A stretch of 19,249 nucleotides of DNA from positions 1 through 19,249 of the forward strand of contig CALQJP020000014.1 in assembly GCA_943330925.2 (NCBI GenBank), given 5' to 3'. Source of the stretch: Chryseobacterium gleum (GTDB lineage Bacteria; Bacteroidota; Bacteroidia; Flavobacteriales_D; Sanyastnellaceae). This document shows, in pieces, positions 13,838 to 19,249 of the stretch. The notes under the pieces are model-generated. The model worked only from the letters and a program-made list of their open reading frames with translations, ran no database searches and was not told where the DNA came from. The position numbers and the translations under genes are program-made. How positions within the stretch are numbered: position 1 is the first letter of the stretch; the number at the start of each line of letters is the position of its first letter.

Positions 13838-13992
13838 TGTATAGGAAGGTTTTTGTGTTCGTCGATTACAGCATTGTCGGTGCTGTATGTTTTGATGATT
13901 ACAGCAGTGAATATCACGGCAAACAGAATGAGCGACATCATCGGATAGATACTGATGCCGACGATGGATTCGAGGTAGTTGATGAATTTCAT
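13834..13992 (-). CDS. ccoQ: CcoQ-like small cbb3 subunit
   Basis: A 52-residue protein with one transmembrane helix at about 14-33 (PMMSLILFAVIFTAVII) and a short polar tail. It sits between ccoNO and ccoP, the standard place of ccoQ/FixQ, and overlaps both by ATGA: its start codon overlaps the ccoNO stop and its stop overlaps the ccoP start. CcoQ stabilises the oxidase complex. Sequence identity to proteobacterial CcoQ is not obvious, so the name rests on size, topology and location. Confidence 0.8.
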   Translation of the reverse strand: MKFINYLESIVGISIYPMMSLILFAVIFTAVIIKTYSTDNAVIDEHKNLPIQ

Positions 13993-16160
13993 GGCTTTGG
14001 AGTGGGGTTAGAGGATGTTGCAACTTCGATGTCGGCTCCGAGCTTTTGCATATAAGCAATGAGCGCAATAATTTCCTGGTTGGCCTGAATGCCATTTTCG
14101 CCCAGCAGGAGTTGTGACTCATTTGCTTTTAAATCATCGGCAATTATTTGCGCTTGCTTATGCATGTCAGCTACCGCTTGTTGATCATATCCGTCGGGAT
14201 AGGGAACTCCGAGCCTTATCATAGCCCTGATTTTCGCGGGCGTCATATCTTCATCGATGGTGTTGGTATGCAGCCACGGGTATCGAGGCATAATGGAAGT
14301 CGGCGAAGTAGAGGTTGGGTCGGCCATGTGGTTGTAATGCCACGCGTTCGACTTCTTGTTGTTGCCTGCTCCTTCGCGAGCCAAGTCCGGTCCGGTTCGT
14401 TTAGAACCCCATTGGAATGGATGGTCGTATACAAATTCACCAGCCTTTGAATACTCACCGTAGCGTTCGGTTTCTGCGCGGAAGGGACGTACCATCTGGG
14501 AGTGGCATGTATAGCAACCTTCGCGGATGTAGATATCTCGCCCTTCCAGCTCAAGCGGTGTGTAGGGCTTTACCTCTGTGATGGTCGGAATGTTCGATTT
14601 GATGAGGAACGTTGGTATCATTTCAATAGCACCACCTATGGCTACCATAACGAGGGAAAGCACGAGCATTTGAAATGGACGACGTTCGATAATGCGGTGC
14701 CAGTGCTCATTGCCATGTATGGCGTAGTTCTTTGCCAGCGCAGGCGCCTCTGCTTCTTCATTCGCCTGAAATGATCCTTGGGCAATAGTCTTCGAGAGGT
14801 TAACAATCATGATTACGGCTCCCAGAAGAAATAGCGTACCCCCAATAGAACGCAAAGCATAGAAAGCTTGCATACCATTTACCATGTCGAGGAATTGATA
14901 TTGCAATCTTCCGTCTTCGGTAAACTGTGTGAGCATTTCATTGTGGCGCCATCCGGCCCAATACATGGGTACAGCATAGAGAACGATACCCAAGGTGCCA
15001 ATCCAGAAATGCCAATTGGCCCATTTTATTGAATAAAGATTGGTCTTCCACATGCGCGGTATCAGCCAATAGAGCATACCGAACGTCAGAAAGCCATTCC
15101 ATCCGAGCGCCCCCACGTGCACGTGTGCAATAGTCCAGTCGGTGAAGTGTGAAATGGCGTTTACATTTTTCAGCGAAAGCATGGGGCCTTCGAACGTGGC
15201 CATACCATAAGCGGTAACGGCAACAACCATAAACTTCAATACAACATCTTCACGCACACGGTCCCATGCTCCGCGCAGCGTGAGCAAGCCATTGATCATA
15301 CCGCCCCAGGATGGAGCGATGAGCATGATGCTGAAAACTGTTCCTAATGACTGCGCCCAGTCGGGGAGGGAAGTATACAGCAAGTGGTGTGGACCAGCCC
15401 AGATATAGATAAAGATGAGCGCCCAGAAGTGAATGATGGAAAGACGATAGGAGTATACGGGACGGTTGGCAGCTTTCGGTACGAAGTAATACATCAGTCC
15501 GAGGTAGGGCGTAGTGAGGAAGAATGCAACGGCGTTGTGTCCATACCACCATTGCACCAGCGCATCCTGAACACCCGCATACCACGAGTAACTTTTAAAA
15601 AGCGAAACCGGCATTTCAAAGCTGTTCACGATGTGTAGCATGGCCACCGTTACCCAAGTAGCAATAAAAAACCAGATAGCCACATAAAGATGTCTTTCTC
15701 GCCGGTTGTAAATGGTCATGAACATGTTGATGCCGAATAGCACCCACACGAGTGTTATCATGATGTCGATAGGCCATTCTAGCTCTGCGTATTCCTTTCC
15801 TGTGGTGATTCCCCACATTAGCGTGACGGCAGCAAACACGATGATTGTTTGCCAGCCCCAGAAGTGCCATGCTGATAGTTTGTCGCTCCACATCCGCGCT
15901 TTCGTTAGTCGCTGCAGCGAGTAATAGACTCCCATGAAAATACCATTGCCCACAAATGCGAAAATCACTGCATTGGTATGCAGTGGGCGAAGTCTTCCGT
16001 AAGTAGTTTGAGGGATGTCGAAGTTCAGTGCAGGAAACACTAACTGCAGGGCGATGATGACGCCCACCAGCATGCCCACCGCTCCCCACAGTGCAGTGGC
16101 GTAAGCGAATTGTTTTACGATTTTGTTGTCGTACGCAAAACGTTCAACAGATGTACTCAT
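13989..16160 (-). CDS. ccoNO: Fused cbb3 oxidase subunits CcoN and CcoO
   Basis: A 723-residue fusion of the catalytic haem-copper subunit CcoN (about 1-460) and the monohaem cytochrome c subunit CcoO (about 490-715). In the N part, His61 and His348 are the expected haem b ligands, His346 the haem b3 ligand, and His208 with His258-His259 the CuB ligands. Tyr252 in helix VII fits the cross-linked active-site tyrosine. In the O part, CYTCH at 549-553 binds haem c, with Met624 in IMPRYPW as likely axial ligand. The enzyme reduces oxygen to water with high affinity at the inner membrane and pumps protons. The fusion is standard in Bacteroidetes. It overlaps ccoS upstream and ccoQ downstream by ATGA. 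Confidence 0.97.
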   Translation of the reverse strand: MSTSVERFAYDNKIVKQFAYATALWGAVGMLVGVIIALQLVFPALNFDIPQTTYGRLRPLHTNAVIFAFVGNGIFMGVYYSLQRLTKARMWSDKLSAWHFWGWQTIIVFAAVTLMWGITTGKEYAELEWPIDIMITLVWVLFGINMFMTIYNRRERHLYVAIWFFIATWVTVAMLHIVNSFEMPVSLFKSYSWYAGVQDALVQWWYGHNAVAFFLTTPYLGLMYYFVPKAANRPVYSYRLSIIHFWALIFIYIWAGPHHLLYTSLPDWAQSLGTVFSIMLIAPSWGGMINGLLTLRGAWDRVREDVVLKFMVVAVTAYGMATFEGPMLSLKNVNAISHFTDWTIAHVHVGALGWNGFLTFGMLYWLIPRMWKTNLYSIKWANWHFWIGTLGIVLYAVPMYWAGWRHNEMLTQFTEDGRLQYQFLDMVNGMQAFYALRSIGGTLFLLGAVIMIVNLSKTIAQGSFQANEEAEAPALAKNYAIHGNEHWHRIIERRPFQMLVLSLVMVAIGGAIEMIPTFLIKSNIPTITEVKPYTPLELEGRDIYIREGCYTCHSQMVRPFRAETERYGEYSKAGEFVYDHPFQWGSKRTGPDLAREGAGNNKKSNAWHYNHMADPTSTSPTSIMPRYPWLHTNTIDEDMTPAKIRAMIRLGVPYPDGYDQQAVADMHKQAQIIADDLKANESQLLLGENGIQANQEIIALIAYMQKLGADIEVATSSNPTPKP

Positions 16161-16336
16161 ATAGGTGATTGGTTTTGGTTGTCGGTTGGTGTAGTTATCT
16201 CATCGTCCATCAGCATGCGAATGGCCGGTGTTGTTGCATCGTCGAACTGACCCGATTTGGCCGACCGAATGAAGGCAATCAGAAACCCAATTGCTATGGG
16301 TAGACTGGCTCCGATTAGTATGTAAATGACTTGCAC
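16157..16336 (-). CDS. ccoS: CcoS cbb3 assembly protein, GTG start
   Basis: A 59-residue protein with one transmembrane helix (about 4-23) and the CcoS signature SGQFDDATTPAIRMLMDDE at 28-46. CcoS is required for cofactor (haem b/b3 and CuB) insertion into CcoN. In this frame no ATG precedes the conserved VIYILIG start, and the nearest upstream stop is at 16358-16360, so the GTG at 16334-16336 is chosen; it gives the expected M-x-VIY beginning. The stop overlaps the ccoNO start as ATGA. The last dozen residues are a polar tail. Confidence 0.9.
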   Translation of the reverse strand: MQVIYILIGASLPIAIGFLIAFIRSAKSGQFDDATTPAIRMLMDDEITTPTDNQNQSPI

Positions 16337-16384
16337 GCGTTGTGATGATTTAACGCTTCAAATCAACTGTTGCGAGCGAGGGTG

Positions 16385-16424
16385 CAAATTGACGGTCGTT
16401 AGAAAAAAATATGACATTCATCAA
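16385..16424 (-). promoter_or_regulatory. FNR-like site and -7 box upstream of ccoS
   Basis: On the - strand TTGATGAATGTCAT (complement of 16411-16424) matches 8 of 10 defined bases of the FNR/CRP-type palindrome TTGAT-N4-ATCAA. TCAATTTG (complement of 16385-16392) lies 18 bases downstream and matches the TAnnTTTG box at all but one position, predicting a start near 16379. The site would then be centred close to -39, the usual position for an activating Crp/Fnr protein, and 40-45 bases of leader would precede the ccoS GTG. This suggests a second, regulated promoter for the structural operon. Confidence 0.5.
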
Positions 16425-16444
16425 AAACAACGGTGTGGAATAGC

Positions 16445-18841
16445 TTACAGCAGTCGCAGCCTGGAAGCGAAGATGCGGCTTGCGCCAGTAGTGAAAAGGA
16501 TGATTGAAATGGTGCTGATTGGCATCAGAATGGCGGCTATCACAGGTTGCATATTGCCTTGCACTGCCAATCCAACTCCAACTAAATTGTATAGCAGTGA
16601 AATCATGAAGCTCATGCGTATGATGAGCTTGCTGCGATGTGATAGCATTAAGAGTGCAGGCAGCTTTGAAAAGGATTCAGCGTTGAGAATGATATCGCAG
16701 GCAGGTGAGAAGTTGTTGGTCTCATCGGATATTGCGATGCCACATTCGCTTTGCATCAGCGCGCCTGCGTCGTTCAGTCCGTCGCCTATCATGGCTACTG
16801 TTTTTCCCTCAGACTGCATTTGTTTAACGTGTTCGAGTTTATCGGCTGGTAGACTTCTGAATAGCAATTTGGTTTCAGGGCCAAGGAGCTCTTTCATACG
16901 AGCTTCATCTTTTGCAGTGTCGCCACTCACAAGCGAAAGTGAACCTTGTTTCTTCATTGCCGCAACTGCTTCATTGGTATGGTTTCGCAGGGCAAATCGA
17001 AAAGCGAAATACCCCATGTAAGTGTCGTCGATGCGGATATGCACTGCAGACTCTTCTTCTAGCGGATTATTAATGGCTCCGCAAAAAGATGCATTGCCGA
17101 TTCGAATACTGCCTCTATCTAATTGGGCCACCATGCCTCTCCCGGGAAGCTCTTGAAAATTTGAAATAATAGGAGGATTTATATCCGTCGGGAGAAATAC
17201 TGAAAGCAATCGACTCATCGGGTGATTCGACTGTGAGGCGACGCTTTGAATGGCATACATATCCGACGTTGAAAGTGTTGGTCCGTGATAACTGATCATA
17301 GCATTGCGCCCGGTTAATGTGCCGGTTTTATCGAGCACGAAGTGGTTTATTGCGGAGAGTGTGTCGATGGTTTCGGCTGTTTTGAAGTACATGCCATTTT
17401 TGCTGAAAATGCGAAGCATCGTGCCGTGAGTGAATGCAGCCGAAAGCAGAAGCGCACACGGACAAGCAACTATAAGCACTGTCGTTAGGGCGTCGAAAGC
17501 GCGATTGACATCTGTGGGGAGCCAAAACATAAAAGCAGTTGCAGAAATTGTGAGTAATAGAAGAGTAAAGTGTTTGGCCAACCGGTCTATCCAATTTGAT
17601 TTGAATTGCCTTGTTTGATAGTTATTCTTGTTCCAAAGACTGGTTAGATAACTTTGCGAAACATCCTTAACCACTTCGCAGCGTGCAAGTGTACTGATGA
17701 TGCGACCTCCGGCGTAAATGAGATCACCCTTCTCAATTTGAACGGGCTGTGCTTCACCCGTAACGAAGCTGTAGTCAATTTCAGTTGTGTCGCTCAGGAG
17801 AAGACAGTCGGCCGGGACTAGTTCGCCGGAGCGTGCAAGGATGCACATGCCGGTTTGTAGTTTCGTAAGCGGAATGGTGGTCTCTTCATTGTTCTCCGTT
17901 TGAATGGTCACACTTATCGGAAAAAAGCTTTTATAGTCGCGATCGAATTGAATGCGATGGTGCGTGAGTTCCTGGAAATATCGACCAATCAGCATAAAGA
18001 AGATAATGCCTGTCATGGAGTCGAGATAACCGTTTCCGCTTCCTGATACAATTTCGTACAGGCTTCTTCCAAACGTGAGTAGAATGGATAGTGCCAGGGG
18101 AATGTCGATGTTCAGATATCGGGAACGAATGCCCCTCCATGCGCTGATGAAAAATTCACCTCCTCCGAATGTGAGTGCAGGTAAGGATAAGGCAAGGCTC
18201 AAATAGGAGAAGGTTTGTTGAAGTGATTGGTCGCCCTGCTCCGCAATATGGAAGTATTCTGGAAAGGCAAGCATCATAATGTTTCCAAAGCAAAAGCCCG
18301 TCAATGCGATTCGGTAGATGCGCATGCGATGGGGAGATTTGCTTTTTGCTTCAAGACTGTCGAGCCGAATGTGAGGCTCGTAACCGATGGTCGTTAGCAA
18401 CTCAACCACGGTTCGTAAGGATGTTTTTTCCGGATTGAATTCAATGCTTACTTCCTTATCCATGAAATTCACACGAGCGCTGTCAATGCCATCGTTTAAT
18501 CGGTATAGGTGTTCCAGCAGCCAAACACAAGAGCTGCAATGCATTTGTGGAAGTTCAAGTTGAACAATGGCATGCGTTGAGCTTTTGAAGCGAAAGAGGG
18601 AATAAATTGCATCGGTATCATCAAGGTAGGCGAATCGATTTCCGAAATTTTTAGCCTTAGGCTGGATGCGTGTTTCGTCGTTGAAGTTATAGTAGTTACA
18701 GAGGTTGTTGTCCTTCAGAAGTTCATACACCGTTTTGCAACCTTCACAACAAAACGCATGGTTATCGGCCACTATCGTTTGCTCTGTGCATGATTGATTG
18801 CAGTGATAACAAACTGCTTCGGTGATGGGGGAGGTGCTCAT
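16445..18841 (-). CDS. ccoI: Copper-transporting P-type ATPase of the cbb3 locus
   Basis: A 798-residue P1B-type ATPase that exports copper across the inner membrane for CuB insertion. The N-terminus has CYHCNQSC at 11-18 and FCCEGC at 30-35, forming a cysteine-rich metal-binding segment, then a heavy-metal-associated domain with MHCSSC at 100-105. The transport motif is CPC (460-462); the actuator has FVTGE at 359-363; the phosphorylated aspartate is Asp504 in DKTGTLT; HP is at 540-541; and GDGLND is at 686-691. The ATG at 18841 is chosen over one 22 codons upstream, because MSTSP directly before the metal-binding motif matches the family. It is the first gene of the locus, 108 bases before ccoS. 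Confidence 0.95.
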   Translation of the reverse strand: MSTSPITEAVCYHCNQSCTEQTIVADNHAFCCEGCKTVYELLKDNNLCNYYNFNDETRIQPKAKNFGNRFAYLDDTDAIYSLFRFKSSTHAIVQLELPQMHCSSCVWLLEHLYRLNDGIDSARVNFMDKEVSIEFNPEKTSLRTVVELLTTIGYEPHIRLDSLEAKSKSPHRMRIYRIALTGFCFGNIMMLAFPEYFHIAEQGDQSLQQTFSYLSLALSLPALTFGGGEFFISAWRGIRSRYLNIDIPLALSILLTFGRSLYEIVSGSGNGYLDSMTGIIFFMLIGRYFQELTHHRIQFDRDYKSFFPISVTIQTENNEETTIPLTKLQTGMCILARSGELVPADCLLLSDTTEIDYSFVTGEAQPVQIEKGDLIYAGGRIISTLARCEVVKDVSQSYLTSLWNKNNYQTRQFKSNWIDRLAKHFTLLLLTISATAFMFWLPTDVNRAFDALTTVLIVACPCALLLSAAFTHGTMLRIFSKNGMYFKTAETIDTLSAINHFVLDKTGTLTGRNAMISYHGPTLSTSDMYAIQSVASQSNHPMSRLLSVFLPTDINPPIISNFQELPGRGMVAQLDRGSIRIGNASFCGAINNPLEEESAVHIRIDDTYMGYFAFRFALRNHTNEAVAAMKKQGSLSLVSGDTAKDEARMKELLGPETKLLFRSLPADKLEHVKQMQSEGKTVAMIGDGLNDAGALMQSECGIAISDETNNFSPACDIILNAESFSKLPALLMLSHRSKLIIRMSFMISLLYNLVGVGLAVQGNMQPVIAAILMPISTISIILFTTGASRIFASRLRLL

Positions 18842-18912
18842 GGCGATGAGGATGTAGCGACAAACCTGTTGCAGATTGCTCGCGCCGATTTTGAGGCTTC
18901 TCACCAATTAAC

Positions 18913-18926
18913 ATGAGGAATGTCAA
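18913..18926 (-). promoter_or_regulatory. FNR-like site upstream of ccoI
   Basis: On the - strand TTGACATTCCTCAT matches the FNR-type consensus at 7 of 10 positions and has the same TTGA-N6-TCAT core as the site before ccoS. It sits 72 bases before the ccoI start codon, compared with 75 for the ccoS site. It also falls within a wider inverted repeat, TTGACAT-N5-ATGTTAA. The only -7-like box found is CAGGTTTG (complement of 18861-18868), further away than at ccoS. Confidence 0.4.
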
Positions 18927-19004
18927 GTGTTGTGTTTGCTTTCTAATTCCTTCAATGCATGCGTGCTATGTAATATCATGAAACAGATGTAAATTCGTTG
19001 ACCT

Positions 19005-19249
19005 ATGAATATTGCTATCACTCCGGAAAATGCTGAACTGAATGAGCGATTGCAGGAATTGCACGTCGCATTCACGCAAGTCTACATTCAACATAAGACA
19101 ATGGTGGAAGACGAGGCACCTATTCTCACCTCGGTGTATTTGGATAGGCTCGGAGGAATGCAACTTGAGCTGCTCGAGGGTCAGACAGAGTTGTCGCGCA
19201 TCAAAATGAAAATTTCGTTGATACAGGCAGCCATCAATCGAAATGAAAA
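19005..19249 (+). CDS. Unrecognised helical protein, 3' end cut by window
   Basis: The ATG at 19005 opens a frame that runs through the window end (81 full codons). The visible part begins MNIAITPENAELNERLQELH and is highly charged, rich in Glu, Gln and Leu, with heptad-like spacing suggesting amphipathic or coiled-coil helices; no signal peptide or membrane segment is seen. The spacing of Leu and hydrophobic residues resembles many small helical Bacteroidetes proteins, but no family is recognised. A near-match to the -7 box, TAAATTCG at 18990-18997, would place the transcript start at or just before the ATG. It is divergent from ccoI, with 163 bases between the starts. Confidence 0.55.
   Translation, partial: MNIAITPENAELNERLQELHVAFTQVYIQHKTMVEDEAPILTSVYLDRLGGMQLELLEGQTELSRIKMKISLIQAAINRNE

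Noticed and set aside
13838..14122. Upstream extension of the ccoP reading frame by 95 codons
   Set aside because: The extension lies across ccoQ and the end of ccoNO in another frame, has an atypical composition (many Cys, His and Arg), and the downstream ATG gives a proper signal-like start with an ATGA overlap.
16326..17021. Long + strand frame antisense to the 3' end of ccoI and the ccoS control region
   Set aside because: It runs against clear conserved motifs of the P-type ATPase and shows no independent domain.
8715..18916. Shared 10-mer ATTAACATGA upstream of the Crp/Fnr gene (8715-8724) and ccoI (18907-18916)
   Set aside because: Hundreds of 10-mers are expected to recur by chance in 19 kb, and only part of the second copy overlaps the proposed FNR-like site.
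1..19249. tRNA, rRNA, CRISPR, insertion sequences, prophage or defence genes
   Set aside because: No cloverleaf, repeat-spacer array, transposase/integrase motif or terminal inverted repeats were found by eye; gene content is core metabolism and respiration.

Overview
The window looks like a chromosomal segment of a Bacteroidota (Bacteroidetes) bacterium of moderate G+C, most likely on the flavobacterial/cryomorphacean side, although the exact lineage cannot be read from it. The evidence is a fused ccoN-ccoO gene, a monohaem CcoP, DUF1573 and DUF1599 proteins, starts without strong Shine-Dalgarno sequences, and several upstream matches to the Bacteroidetes -7 promoter box TAnnTTTG. No tRNA, rRNA, transposase, integrase or CRISPR array was seen. 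Nearly all of it is ordinary core genome.

Layout. Positions 92-892 (+) encode a short-chain dehydrogenase, closed by a perfect hairpin terminator shared with the opposing DUF1573 gene (947-1510, -). Upstream of that gene lies an S41 carboxy-terminal processing protease (1558-3171, -). A divergent gap leads to folD (3378-4253, +). A 493-base gap follows; it holds a 51-codon putative lipoprotein (4523-4678), a 29-codon candidate peptide, two small hairpins and a strong terminator. folP (4747-5595, -) is divergent from a tandem-duplicated DUF1599 gene (5643-6209, +), which overlaps an ABC-transporter permease (6206-7447, +) by four bases. Thioredoxin, a DUF2892 membrane protein and a Crp/Fnr-family regulator (7453-8648, -) come next. 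A CsgG-TPR-SH3 envelope protein (8785-10041, +) is divergent from the regulator.

From 10108 to 18841 (-) lies a complete cbb3-type cytochrome oxidase locus. In transcription order it is ccoI (copper P-type ATPase), ccoS, ccoNO, ccoQ, ccoP, ccoG, ccoH and a TauE/SafE-like protein. The last gene (19005 onward, +) is cut by the window edge.

How the genes work together. ccoNO-ccoQ-ccoP encode the high-affinity terminal oxidase. CcoI, CcoS, CcoG, CcoH and the TauE/SafE-like protein are expected to deliver copper and assemble cofactors and subunits. Five consecutive genes (ccoS to ccoG) overlap by the same ATGA, which implies tight translational coupling. FNR-like motifs of the form TTGA-N6-TCAT lie at nearly equal distances upstream of both ccoI and ccoS, so oxygen- or redox-responsive control is plausible. 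folD and folP are both folate genes but sit in separate transcription units.

No clearly novel multi-gene system was found. The most interesting items are the paired FNR-like sites, the small lipoprotein, the CsgG-TPR-SH3 fusion, the permease with an extra membrane insertion and no partners, and the Crp/Fnr protein lacking the usual recognition-helix glutamate.
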